Shown one piece after another: positions 25,696-34,994 of a DNA stretch of 64,000 nucleotides. Position numbers and translations under genes: made by a program. The notes beneath the pieces are model-generated. The model was not told the origin of the DNA, searched no databases, and was given only the letters and a program-made list of their open reading frames with translations. The first letter of the stretch is position 1; every line of letters begins with the position of its first letter. Origin of the DNA: Haloarcula taiwanensis (GTDB lineage: Archaea; Halobacteriota; Halobacteria; Halobacteriales; Haloarculaceae); assembly GCA_002844335.1 (NCBI GenBank), contig CP019154.1, forward strand, positions 1,550,001 through 1,614,000. The letters are read 5' to 3'.

Positions 25696-26892
25696 ATGGA
25701 TGGTGGGGGCCGGACAATCAGACAGGACATCGCTGCTAATTACGTGTTAGTGGTTCTCTGCGTGGTACTTATAGGGGCCGTCGGTGGCTATCTCACGTAC
25801 ACAACACACGTCGAACCGGGAACCACGACGGAGATCAAGGAGGTTTCGTCCTGGCAATCGAGCGGGGCGTTCTCCCATCAGGCCACGGTCGTCAACGGAA
25901 CGACCGCGTTCGACGAGGGGACAGTCCTGCAAAACCGATCCGTGTACTTCCGGGGGGTGAGCCCAAAGCTGAACGGCACGTTCAGGTATGCGTACGAGGC
26001 CCAGGAAGGGAACCTTACGACAGAGACGACAGTGTTACTCAAGTATCGCTCTGTTGAACCGGCCGATGACGGCAACGGGACGACGTACTGGGACGTTACC
26101 CGCCCAGTCGCGCAGGATCGAACCGAGGCGCTGAGACCAACCGAGCGCGCGACGGTGCCCTTCTCCACGAACGCAAGCGCGGCCATTGAGCGGGCACGGC
26201 GTATTGACGCGGAGCATGGCAACACGCCCGGGCAACTCGAAATCGCGTTCATCGCCCGCGTAGACGTGTCGGGGACGCGAAACGGCCAGCGAGTCGACAC
26301 CACAAACACGTACCGACTCCCCATCATCCCCGGTGACAGCGTCTACCGAGTGGCAGACCCCGGCGTCGATACTGCGTCGGGGTCACAGACTGAACAGGTA
26401 TCTGTCCTCGTAGAGTACGGGGCCCTTCGCCGTGTGGGCAGTCCGCTGCTACTCTTGCTCGCAGTCGGTTCACTGCTTGGCTTGCTGTATGCCCGCCAAA
26501 CTGGCCGCCTGTCAGTTTCCGAGGCCGAGCGCCGGTGGGCTGATTATCGAACAGCCAGAGCAGAGTACGATGATTGGATCACGATTGGTCACCTGCCGTC
26601 AGATACTGATAAGATGCCGGCGATAACGGTCGATAGTCTTGAGGGACTGGTTGACGTAGCGATCGATACGAACAACCGCGTCATTGAGAATGTATCGTGT
26701 AACCAATACGTCGTGTTCGTTGACGACCGTTTGTATCGGTATGAGCCACCGTTAGAACCCACCGCCAAAGGTGATGACGAACGTGCCAGCGACGAACAAG
26801 GTAGTTCAACTGACCAAACGAAGGATGGGATGACGGTGCCCTCACAGTTACAGGCAAATACGAACCATTCTGATAACCCGAAAGACCACTGA
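25696..26892 (+). CDS. DUF5305 family membrane-anchored protein
   Basis: 398 residues. An N-terminal helix (NYVLVVLCVVLIGAVGGYLT) is followed by an extracytoplasmic beta-rich domain (about 45-235) with VNGTTAFDEGTVLQNRSVYF and many Thr/Asn, a second helix near 240-262 (SPLLLLLAVGSLLGLLYAR), and a cytoplasmic domain with VDSLEGLVDVAIDTNNRVIE and a disordered acidic tail. This is the layout of haloarchaeal DUF5305 proteins, which accompany SipW-type peptidases. It may help fold, anchor or present the TasA-like proteins. The biochemical role is unknown. Confidence 0.8.
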   Translation: MDGGGRTIRQDIAANYVLVVLCVVLIGAVGGYLTYTTHVEPGTTTEIKEVSSWQSSGAFSHQATVVNGTTAFDEGTVLQNRSVYFRGVSPKLNGTFRYAYEAQEGNLTTETTVLLKYRSVEPADDGNGTTYWDVTRPVAQDRTEALRPTERATVPFSTNASAAIERARRIDAEHGNTPGQLEIAFIARVDVSGTRNGQRVDTTNTYRLPIIPGDSVYRVADPGVDTASGSQTEQVSVLVEYGALRRVGSPLLLLLAVGSLLGLLYARQTGRLSVSEAERRWADYRTARAEYDDWITIGHLPSDTDKMPAITVDSLEGLVDVAIDTNNRVIENVSCNQYVVFVDDRLYRYEPPLEPTAKGDDERASDEQGSSTDQTKDGMTVPSQLQANTNHSDNPKDH

Positions 26893-26989
26893 TCCGCCAT
26901 CAATCAACTGTAGAATTCCTGTCGGCTTTCTGGTTCTAATCTGAGCCAGTGTTACCGAAACGACTTCTCGCCGTTACTGACGGACGGAG

Positions 26990-27757
26990 TCAGCTGGCCC
27001 CGGGACATCCGAGTTCGTACGGATCCTTGTACACGCCCTGCGGAATCGAGACCGAGGTTGGCTCGTCGTAATCAGTGTACTGGACCGTAATCGTCGCGGT
27101 TGCGGTCGCTCCCCGCTGTGAGATCTCGATGTCGAGTTCCGACTGGACAGGGCGATTCGTCTCCGGGTCAAGCCACAGTCGCGCCGTCGCGTTCTCAAGC
27201 GAACCGCGGTTTAGATCCATGCCACCAGCCTGTCGGCGATCGATAAGTGATTCGATAGTCTCGGCGCTCGGGGAGGCCGTGGCGAGGACAGTCCGGTTGC
27301 CGTCACGCGTCTCATTGCCCTGCCAGTAAACATTCGAGCGTTCGAAAAGCAGTAGTTGCCGATGGAGCGGCGTCGCGGTCGCCCACGGTTCGGAGCGAGA
27401 GACGTTCTCGACAGCGTAGCCGCCCCAGGGATCCTGACAGCCCTGGTACGCTCTGTAGCCGTCGATGTAGGACTTGACCGTCTGGCCTCGCGTCCGTGTC
27501 GTCGCTTGCATTCGTCGTGTGGAGACGTTCACTGCACCCTCTCCGTCGACCCGTACGGTCCGTGACTGCTCGCCATCCGACGCGGTCACGTGCATGTCCA
27601 TCTCGAACCGGTACGCTTCGACGGCGGCGACAGTGCTGTTCGCCTCCTCGACGGCCGCGACGGCGCGTTCGTCGCTAGGCGGCGGACTATCACCCACGAA
27701 TGTGCCACATCCAGCGAGGAGGGAAACGAAGCAGACGGCGAGGACCAATCGTCGCAT
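26990..27757 (-). CDS. Haloarchaeal lipoprotein (LppX-like fold suggested)
   Basis: 255 residues. The lipobox LLAGC places the lipidated cysteine at residue 17 after a short signal peptide beginning MRRLVLAVC. The mature part is an alpha/beta domain with repeated VEAYRFEMDMHVTASDG and TRTRGQTVKSYIDG segments and a C-terminal strand VSIPQGVYKDPYELGC. Such curved beta-sheet lipoproteins bind lipids or polymers in other families; here that is inference only. It is convergent with DUF5305. Ser/Thr-Asn sequons are present (ENATARL, GNETRDGN). Confidence 0.75.
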   Translation of the reverse strand: MRRLVLAVCFVSLLAGCGTFVGDSPPPSDERAVAAVEEANSTVAAVEAYRFEMDMHVTASDGEQSRTVRVDGEGAVNVSTRRMQATTRTRGQTVKSYIDGYRAYQGCQDPWGGYAVENVSRSEPWATATPLHRQLLLFERSNVYWQGNETRDGNRTVLATASPSAETIESLIDRRQAGGMDLNRGSLENATARLWLDPETNRPVQSELDIEISQRGATATATITVQYTDYDEPTSVSIPQGVYKDPYELGCPGAS

Positions 27758-27814
27758 ACGATACCGTCGTTCCCCGTCGGTCTAAAACATCATGGATCCG
27801 ACTGGTGATGTCCC

Positions 27815-28336
27815 TCACAACAATCTGGAGTCGAGTTGGGTCTGTAAGTCCACCACTAGAATGTACGCCGCCAGTGCGAGAACGAGCACCGAAAACCCGG
27901 TCCAGAGGTGGAGATTCACTGCACCCTCTCCGACCCACTGTGGGACTGCCGGGCGCATAACGGGCGGCTGGAGCGGCCAGAGCAAGTCCGACGACACGTA
28001 CGGATCCGGGGGGAGGATACGTTGGTTGTCGGCTACCAGATGTGAGAGATGGGCGAACGCAAACGCCGCCCCGAGTCTGGTCCGGTTGGTTCGGGCTGCG
28101 TACGCGACGACGGCAATCGAGAGCGGAATCGCGAACGGAAGCGAGTGCATAAACACCCGCCCGGAGGGAATCAAATGGAGTTCGTACGCTAATGGTTTGT
28201 CGATGAGATCCGGGAACTGGCTGCCGAAAAACGTGACTGCGACTAGCTGGAGCGACGGGAGGTGTCTGTCCCGGAGAAGGGCGTATCCTGCAACGGGGAG
28301 AAGGGCGATGATGAAGTGTTCGCTCGGGAGGACCAT
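27815..28336 (-). CDS. YdjM-like membrane protein, paralog of 6250-6783
   Basis: 173 residues with four to five membrane helices. The conserved His/Asp pattern is EHFIIALLP at the start, QFPDLIDKP near 39, PSGRVFMHS near 57, and LSHLVAD near 95, identical in order to the 6250-6783 product. This identifies the DUF457/YdjM family of putative metal-dependent hydrolases in the cytoplasmic membrane. Substrates are unknown; lipids are often suggested because of the membrane location. ATG 28336 is the start. It lies between the lipoprotein gene and the decayed orc1/cdc6 gene and shows no operon. Confidence 0.78.
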   Translation of the reverse strand: MVLPSEHFIIALLPVAGYALLRDRHLPSLQLVAVTFFGSQFPDLIDKPLAYELHLIPSGRVFMHSLPFAIPLSIAVVAYAARTNRTRLGAAFAFAHLSHLVADNQRILPPDPYVSSDLLWPLQPPVMRPAVPQWVGEGAVNLHLWTGFSVLVLALAAYILVVDLQTQLDSRLL

Positions 28337-28507
28337 TCTCTATCCTGGTAGTGTGTCAAGTCGACGTGCGAGCAAATACCTTGTGTGGGATGGGGCTCTG
28401 CGTGTCGCATAGTATTCCGGTGAAGAGTCCATCGTGGACTGCATGCCTTCCCGCGCATGACTTCAACTAGCCTAGTGTGGGCAGTAGGCGATTACACTCG
28501 GTAGAGG

Positions 28508-29502
28508 GTGTGTGTGTCTCGTGAGGCTCACTTCGAGGCACAGGCAAACTATATCTCGTTTCAGCAGGCGTACGTTGACTGCTCCGATTATCAGACCGAC
28601 GCAAAGGCAAGCCGAGAGATGGCACGCAAACTGGTGGCGAGCCTCGACGCGGATATCGACGTCCCGCGTGTCGGAATCGGAGCCGCCGACTACCGTGACA
28701 TCACTTGGGACCTGCTTGCGGAGTACGATATTAACTCACTGGTCGTCATTCTCGATGAAATCGACAAGTTAGACGACGACGAGCTGTTACGCAGCCTCTC
28801 GCAGGCTCGAGAGAGCGGGAAGGCAGAGACACACGTCGGCGCCATCTGCATCAGCAACAGGATCGAATATCGCGAGCAGTTGAGCGAACGCATCGACTCC
28901 AGTCTTCAGGAGAACGAACTCGTCTTTGACCCCTACGATGCCGGCCAGTTACGGCGATCCTCGAAAACCGAATGGATGCCTTCGAACCAGACGTGTTGGA
29001 GCCCGACGTGATCCCGAAGGTCGCGGCCCTCTCAGCCAAGGAACACGGGGATGCACGGAAAGCGATCGATACGCTATACGAAGCTGGTCGTCTCGCTGAG
29101 AAACAGGGGACAGGAACAGTCACAGTCTCACATGTCGATGACGCCGTCCAGCGAGCAGAAGTGAACCGTTTCGAGAAACTCGTTCGTGGGACGACGCCAC
29201 ATATGAAATACATTCTCCGAGCGCAGGCGCTACTTACTGTCGACAACCCAGAACAGGAGGCGTTTCGAACCCATCAGATATACACGCTCTATCTGAAGGT
29301 CGCGGAGCAGGCTGGAGCGGATCCGCTCTCCGAGGATCGCGTGTACCGGCTGCTGAAAGAACAGTCGTTTCTCGGGGTGACTGAGTCGAATCACACAGGG
29401 GGTGGACAGGGTGAAGGGAGCTACCTGGAACATCGACTGCTTCGGGATCCAGAGGTCGTCATTCAGGCCATTGATAGCTCAACGAAGGGCGGGGACCCAT
29501 GA
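28508..29502 (+). pseudogene. Orc1/Cdc6 replication initiator, truncated and frameshifted
   Basis: 28508-28950 encodes YVDCSDYQTDAKASREMA, VGIGAADYRDITWDLL, Walker B VVILDEIDKLDDDEL and SNRIEYREQLSERIDSSLQ, all typical of haloarchaeal Orc1/Cdc6 AAA+ domains. After FDPYDAGQLR near 28950 the reading jumps frame: AILENRMDAFEPDVLEPDV and EHGDARKAIDTLYEAGRLAE continue to the winged helix with YRLLKEQSFLGVTES and HTGGGQGEGSYLEHRLL, ending at 29502. One base is missing near 28951. The N-terminal 100 or so residues, including Walker A, are absent, so no ATP can be bound. It is not functional as an initiator. No obvious origin repeats flank it. Confidence 0.88.
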
Positions 29503-29596
29503 CGGCACTTCACTCGTTACAGGGTGTGTGGGTCGGCTTCGATATTAAACCGCAGAGGGGAGCCAAAGCGCAGTTCCGTTTCCGATAGAGTTCATG

Positions 29597-30736
29597 TTAC
29601 CACGACCCGTCAATAGCTCGCTGATAGACGGTTTCGGCCTGATCTGCAACCGCATCCCAGTCGTATTGCTGCGCACGTTCGACGGGATCCGTCGCTGGGC
29701 GGTCACCACCTAAAACATCGTCGAGTGTTTCTGTGAGGGAGTCAACAGTAGGATCAACGAGGAAGCCCGCACCATCGATGACTTCGTCCGCTGCCGAATC
29801 CGGGTGGTCAGCAGCAATCACGGTGCAGTCGGCGGCCATCGCCTCGACGAAGGTAATTCCGAATCCCTCTCTCGTTGAGGGAGACGCGAATATGTCTGCA
29901 GCCCGCATATGGCCGAGAACATCCTCGTACTCTTCAAGAAAGCCTAACATCGAAACGCGGTCGGCGTGTTCCAGTGATTCGCGTTTGGTATCCAGCCGGT
30001 CACGCTCCGGGCCGTCACCGATGATCCCCAGCGTGACGTCATGCCTGTCGGCGACTGCATCGAAAGCCTCTAGCAGAATGTCAACGTTCTTGTGCTCGAT
30101 CAGTCGACCTGCGAAGACGATGTCGTAGCCGGTGTCGGGGCGGGGGGCCGTCTGGACCTGCTCGGTATCGAGCCCGTTGGGCACGACCTCGATATGCTCG
30201 CGATTCGGGCCGATGTCAGCGAGGTTGTCCGCAGTGATGCCTGAAACAGCGATCGGATGCTGGGGCGTCTTGGCAGTGAGTTGTTCGACGAGTTTGCCAC
30301 CCGGAGCGAGCAGGCCAAGGTACTCCTCCCAGTAGTCGCCCCAGACCTCGTGCCAGGTCGTGACCACTGGTGTGCTAGTCCCGAGGCTAGCAAGCTTCGT
30401 CGAGAGAACTGGAAAATACGGGAAGACGCTAGCGATCGCAAGGTCGTGTTCATCGTCGCTGAGACGTCGGCGGAGCGGTGGAAGTGCTCGGGCGGCAAAA
30501 TCGATGGCCTCGGTGATGGACCGGCGGTCGTCTTCGTAGAGCTCTGCTTCGGGGGCGACCGCACGGAGGGTCATTCCCTCGTGTGTGGTCTCTGCCGGTC
30601 CGTCCCAGAAATGTCGGCCGTAGATCGTGATATCGTGGCCTTCGTCGGCGAGGCGGGTGCCGATTTCGTGGATTCGCTTTTCTGCACCGCCGGTTATGAA
30701 GGGATAGATGACATTGCTCACGAAGCAGATATCCAT
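29597..30736 (-). CDS. Glycosyltransferase family 4 (GT-B fold)
   Basis: 379 residues from ATG 30736 (MDICFVSNVIYPF). The N-terminal Rossmann domain has GGAEKRIHEIGTRLADEG (near 17-34). The C-terminal domain has IVFAGRLIEHKNVDILLEAF near 200 and the E-x7-E donor-binding site in REGFGITFVEAMAADCTVIA near 285-304. These enzymes transfer a hexose or other sugar from a nucleotide donor, usually on the cytoplasmic face, with retention. No membrane helix is seen. It stands divergent to the sulfatase-like gene at 30959 and opens the main glycan locus. Confidence 0.9.
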   Translation of the reverse strand: MDICFVSNVIYPFITGGAEKRIHEIGTRLADEGHDITIYGRHFWDGPAETTHEGMTLRAVAPEAELYEDDRRSITEAIDFAARALPPLRRRLSDDEHDLAIASVFPYFPVLSTKLASLGTSTPVVTTWHEVWGDYWEEYLGLLAPGGKLVEQLTAKTPQHPIAVSGITADNLADIGPNREHIEVVPNGLDTEQVQTAPRPDTGYDIVFAGRLIEHKNVDILLEAFDAVADRHDVTLGIIGDGPERDRLDTKRESLEHADRVSMLGFLEEYEDVLGHMRAADIFASPSTREGFGITFVEAMAADCTVIAADHPDSAADEVIDGAGFLVDPTVDSLTETLDDVLGGDRPATDPVERAQQYDWDAVADQAETVYQRAIDGSW

Positions 30737-30958
30737 CACTACGTGAATGCCACTTCCCATAGAACCATCTTTAATACTCTGTTTCAGTCAAAGGCGTGGG
30801 CTGACGTAAGAGAGACACCTAAACGCCATAGCCATACGAATTCGGTGATGACCCAGAGAGCCGATTGGTTGTTTTCGTGTTCAATCGTTTGGTACCCGGG
30901 ATGCAGAAATCACTAGCTTCGGAAGAATAAAATCATATCCAGAAAAATAGTCGGATAC

Positions 30959-32224
30959 ATGACTGCTTCCCCGCGGAACATAATCTTGCTTTCTGCGGAC
31001 GCACTCCGAGCGGACCACCTCTCGTGTTATGGCTACCATCGAGAGACCTCACCTGTCCTCGATGAGCTGGCCGAGGAAAGTATTCGGTTCACGAATGCCT
31101 ACAGCGCGAGCTCACACACACGCGAAGCGGTTCCTGCGCTGCTGACCGGGGAGTACCCCGATGTGGCGATCAACGATAGCTACCGGCTTGCTACGGAAAC
31201 GATTGCCTCTCGTCTTTCGGAGGCAGGGTTCGCGACTGGCGGATTCCATTCCAATCCGTTCGTTTCGAGAGCATATGGATTCGATCAGGGCTTCGATACG
31301 TTTGACGACGATCTTCATTTCGGCCAGCACAAACTCGTCGCCCTAGCCCAGCGCGCACTTGACAAACTACGAAATCGCCATTATGCTCGGGCCGAAGAGA
31401 TCAACGAGCGGTCGCTGTCGTGGATTGATTCGCTGGATTCTGACGATCCGTTCTTCCTCTGGAGCCATTACATGGACACCCATGGACCGTACGAGCCACC
31501 AGGTGAGTACGCGACGCTGTATGCAGACAAGAAATTGTCTGGCCGCGACGCCCAGTCGCTGTACCAGCGTGCTATTGATAAGCCGGAATCGATTACCGAG
31601 GAAGAACGTCAGCTGTTGATTGATCTGTATGACGCTGAAATCCGTTACAACGACGAGCATATCGGTGAGTTCCTGAACGAACTCCGAAGCCGGGATTTGC
31701 TGGAGGATTCGCTACTGGTGGTCACCGCTGACCATGGGGATGCGTTCGGTGAACACGGCTACTACGAGCACCCGCGATATCTCCACGATGAGATAACGCA
31801 TATCCCGCTGTTCGTTCGGGAACCCGACGGGGCTGATAGAACAGTAGAGACGCCGGTAAGCACGTTAGATATCGTGAGTACATTCAAACGGATTGCAGGG
31901 CTGGATATTGATTCTGAACGTGTATCGTTGCTAGACCAATTGGATGCTGACCGAACGGTGTTTCTCCAAGCCCGCGGTGAGGACGAACACAGCCACATTC
32001 GCCGATACGCGCTTCGGACGCAGGAAGGTTCCTGCTTCTGTGAACGTGATCGAGAGAGTGGTTCGATTGAGTTCGAGGAGTGTTCAAGCCGCTCACTCCG
32101 TGAAGATCTTGAGACACACGTTAACGAGCGTGTTCGAATGGAAGGTGGCGAAGATGGAGACGACGAGGGCGAGGTAGATGAAGAAATCGAGCGTCGGTTG
32201 AATGCACTGGGATATAAGAGCTGA
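30959..32224 (+). CDS. Sulfatase-like protein (alkaline phosphatase superfamily)
   Basis: 421 residues. Metal-site strands: IILLSADALRADHLSCYGYH (near 8-27) and VVTADHGDAFGEHGYYEHP near 255. The activation region reads SSHTREAVPALLTGEYP, where a Ser stands in the position of the sulfatase formylglycine Cys/Ser, so it may be a sulfatase or a phosphatase or transferase. WSHYMDTHGPYEPPGEYA near 165-182 is the common sulfatase loop. The C-terminal tail is acidic and ends ERRLNALGYKS. No signal peptide is present, so a cytoplasmic location is likely unless exported otherwise. The next gene, a GT4, starts 6 bases on, so they share one transcript. Confidence 0.82.
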   Translation: MTASPRNIILLSADALRADHLSCYGYHRETSPVLDELAEESIRFTNAYSASSHTREAVPALLTGEYPDVAINDSYRLATETIASRLSEAGFATGGFHSNPFVSRAYGFDQGFDTFDDDLHFGQHKLVALAQRALDKLRNRHYARAEEINERSLSWIDSLDSDDPFFLWSHYMDTHGPYEPPGEYATLYADKKLSGRDAQSLYQRAIDKPESITEEERQLLIDLYDAEIRYNDEHIGEFLNELRSRDLLEDSLLVVTADHGDAFGEHGYYEHPRYLHDEITHIPLFVREPDGADRTVETPVSTLDIVSTFKRIAGLDIDSERVSLLDQLDADRTVFLQARGEDEHSHIRRYALRTQEGSCFCERDRESGSIEFEECSSRSLREDLETHVNERVRMEGGEDGDDEGEVDEEIERRLNALGYKS

Positions 32225-32230
32225 TCGAGC

Positions 32231-33373
32231 GTGAAGATATCAGTACATACGTCCCATTTTCCGTACGGTTCCAACAGAGAGGGGTATGTAAGTGGTGGCG
32301 GAGAACAAGTCGCACACCGTGTCTCAAAGGGGCTGGCAGGTCGTGGTCATGAAGTAACGGTCTTCACTGCGTCGGATGATGAACGCTCGGTCTCGACTGA
32401 AGATGGGATGAAGATCGTCCGGTACAGGTCATTCGGATCTATCGGAAATACATCTGTAGCCCCAGAACAATTTGTTCCCAATTCCACTGAGACAGATCTA
32501 ATTCACATTCATAATACTACTCCCCCGGGTGTTATCTCCGGCCTGCTCCATTCGATGGGGTCTGAGGCCCCCGTAGTACTCACACATCATGGGAACGATC
32601 GGTTTGTCGCAGACGGAACAGTAATTAAAATGGCCATTGACTACGCGTACGCAGAGGTCATCTTAGATCATATATTAGACTGGGTTGATCAAATTACAAT
32701 CCCCTCAAAGTCATATGTGCAGGGGTCAGACAGACTCTCTCGTTACAAGTCGAAGATGATAGAGATACCCAATGGGATTGATATGGATGATATACATTCA
32801 CCTGAGTCAGCTACCTATGCGGAGGAGACATTCGACATAGCCTCTGACCGGCCGATGGTGTTTTTTATAGGCGATATGATAGAGAAAAAAGGCCCAGATA
32901 TTCTCGTGGAAGCGGCTAACCGTTTGGATAATAGCATACAGTTTGTTATCGCAGGGGATGGCCCCTTGCTCAGTGATTTGAGGGAGAGCGGCAATCCGCA
33001 GATCAAGTTTACCGGGTATATTTCCGAAAAACAAAAAGTTGCCCTATTTAATAGGGCCGATATTTTTTGTCTCCCCTCTCGAACACATACAGAAGTCTTC
33101 CCTCTGGTAGTGCTAGAGGCTTATGCATCAGGGACTCCGGTAATTGCCAGTGATTTATCCACTTTTGATAGGTTTGTCACTGATCAAGTCACTGGACTTC
33201 GTTTTAAGACTGATGACGCTCAAGATTTGTCTGAAAATATAGAAAAGATTGTGAGTGACTGTTCAAAGTTGAGTGCCTTATCTGACAACGCGTATCAGGC
33301 AGCAAAGGAGTATCAATGGAACTCAATTATTGACCAGTACGAAGAGGCATTCAGAGAGGTTAATCGCATTTAA
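32231..33373 (+). CDS. Glycosyltransferase family 4
   Basis: 380 residues from GTG 32231 (MKISVHTSHFPYG). GT-B marks are YVSGGGEQVAHRVSKGLAGR (near 18-37), VFFIGDMIEKKGPDILVEA near 208, and HTEVFPLVVLEAYASGTPVI near 285-304 with the E-x7-E type donor site. It follows the sulfatase-like gene by 6 bases and is convergent with the flippase gene. Base composition drops sharply here: the second half is AT-rich, unlike the upstream gene, suggesting that the left edge of the acquired segment lies within or just before this gene. Donor and acceptor sugars are unknown. Confidence 0.9.
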   Translation: MKISVHTSHFPYGSNREGYVSGGGEQVAHRVSKGLAGRGHEVTVFTASDDERSVSTEDGMKIVRYRSFGSIGNTSVAPEQFVPNSTETDLIHIHNTTPPGVISGLLHSMGSEAPVVLTHHGNDRFVADGTVIKMAIDYAYAEVILDHILDWVDQITIPSKSYVQGSDRLSRYKSKMIEIPNGIDMDDIHSPESATYAEETFDIASDRPMVFFIGDMIEKKGPDILVEAANRLDNSIQFVIAGDGPLLSDLRESGNPQIKFTGYISEKQKVALFNRADIFCLPSRTHTEVFPLVVLEAYASGTPVIASDLSTFDRFVTDQVTGLRFKTDDAQDLSENIEKIVSDCSKLSALSDNAYQAAKEYQWNSIIDQYEEAFREVNRI

Positions 33374-33400
33374 TTGGCTAGTTGCCATTGTCTATCACAT

Positions 33401-34861
33401 TCATATTATTTCTGAAAAAACCTCTTGAACCTCGGATCGACTAACTGAACCAAAAAGTAGTACAAGAGTAGCATAGATTACACCACCAACCACGGCCACA
33501 ATCATTATAGACAGAATATTATTGCTTATGAGATTATTCAAATTATCTAATACAAAATACGTTATTGCTCCAGCACCAATCGTTCTTAATGCCCTAATAT
33601 CGGAAAGAGGATTGTATCCCATTTTCAGCGCAGCCAGAGTGTGGAACAATATCATTGAGCCGTAACTAATAGAGGTGGCAACACCTGCGCCAACAATACC
33701 CAACCGCGGAATTAGCAAAAGATTAAGTACAAGATTTAGGACTGCCGCCGAAAGTGTAGCTAATACTAATATTTTCATATCACCTTTTCCTTGCCCGACT
33801 GCAAAGATAGGTCGTGAGAGTGAAAAGAACAATACTCCAGGAAGCAATATCTTTAGCGGCACTACTGTAGGAGTGAAATCCACCCCAAAGTATACTGTTA
33901 CAAACTCTTCAGATAATATAAATAACCCAATGCTACATAGCAGTGTTATGATTAGCGTAAAGCGAGTTGCTTTTGAGGTTAAATTCGTAATCCTATCAAA
34001 ATCTCCCTCCTTCCAGATAGCAGACGTAGAATGGACTAGAACAGTTTGAACGGAGTGTGGAATGAACCACAGTAGTTCGGCAACCGTTAGCGCTGCCTTA
34101 TAATACCCCAGTTCGTCACTCGGTCCATAATTCCCCAAGATAAGAACGTCTACATGGTATAGCGAGGTAGTCAATAATCCCAGTGCGAAACTCCAAATCC
34201 CATATGTGAGCAGTTTTTGCCTTTTAATGTGTAGATTGGGCTTATCCTGCAGAGTTGAGTTTCTAATAACATATAGCGAAACAAACCCAAGTGGCAATAC
34301 AGACAGTAAGTGGCCAGCTAAGACGCCAGAAACTCCAAAGCCGTACGCAGCTAATCCAATCCCGATTCCTGCGGATCCCAGCTTAAATAAGACATTCAGT
34401 GATTCTGAATATCCTTCTTTACCCAATCCCATTAAGCCGTATCTTGAAATCTGGAATAGTTGGTTAGATACTATTATAAGACATAGTATCGGGACATATT
34501 TTGTATATTTTTCAGATATGAGTAGTTCGGCATTTAATTCAGTCAACAAAAATAAGCAACTAGCAAGGATAGTTGAAGTAATTAGGCCAGATTTTAAATA
34601 ATATTTATGTATCTGAAATGCCCGTCCCCTTTTCTCTGGTATTTCAGCAATGAATTTTCTAACCCCGTCATTAAATCCAAAGTTTGCAACCAGAGTTAAC
34701 ACAGACACAAGCGAGATCGCGTACGCATAGTTTCCATATAATTTAGCGCCTAATATTCTCACGATAATAGGGGTGAAGAAAACACTAATAGCAATTATTC
34801 CAAGCTTCCCAAATAAGATTGATACGAACCCCTTTATGATACCTGAATCATCTCTACTCAT
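33401..34861 (-). CDS. Flippase, polysaccharide biosynthesis (Wzx/MVF type)
   Basis: 486 residues with 12-14 predicted helices and the typical start IIKGFVSILFGKLGIIAISV, then FFTPIIVRILGAKLYGNYAY and NFGFNDGVRKFIAEIPE (near 60-76). It belongs to the polysaccharide transport or MATE-like superfamily; AglR of haloferax-type N-glycosylation is of this class. It is expected to flip lipid-linked sugars across the membrane. No signal peptide or other domain. The gene is AT-rich by eye (about 40% GC in sampled lines). It is followed by the membrane protein gene on the same strand, 133 bases upstream. Confidence 0.85.
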   Translation of the reverse strand: MSRDDSGIIKGFVSILFGKLGIIAISVFFTPIIVRILGAKLYGNYAYAISLVSVLTLVANFGFNDGVRKFIAEIPEKRGRAFQIHKYYLKSGLITSTILASCLFLLTELNAELLISEKYTKYVPILCLIIVSNQLFQISRYGLMGLGKEGYSESLNVLFKLGSAGIGIGLAAYGFGVSGVLAGHLLSVLPLGFVSLYVIRNSTLQDKPNLHIKRQKLLTYGIWSFALGLLTTSLYHVDVLILGNYGPSDELGYYKAALTVAELLWFIPHSVQTVLVHSTSAIWKEGDFDRITNLTSKATRFTLIITLLCSIGLFILSEEFVTVYFGVDFTPTVVPLKILLPGVLFFSLSRPIFAVGQGKGDMKILVLATLSAAVLNLVLNLLLIPRLGIVGAGVATSISYGSMILFHTLAALKMGYNPLSDIRALRTIGAGAITYFVLDNLNNLISNNILSIMIVAVVGGVIYATLVLLFGSVSRSEVQEVFSEII

Positions 34862-34994
34862 TGAGATACCACTTGTAAGATTTTACGCTCGTAATTGACC
34901 ACAGGTACCAAAGTACGACTTCCATTATGATAGCTTTTAGGTTAATTATTTTCCTCTAATCAATAGAAGTCACTTTGTGAACGCCGCAATTGTG

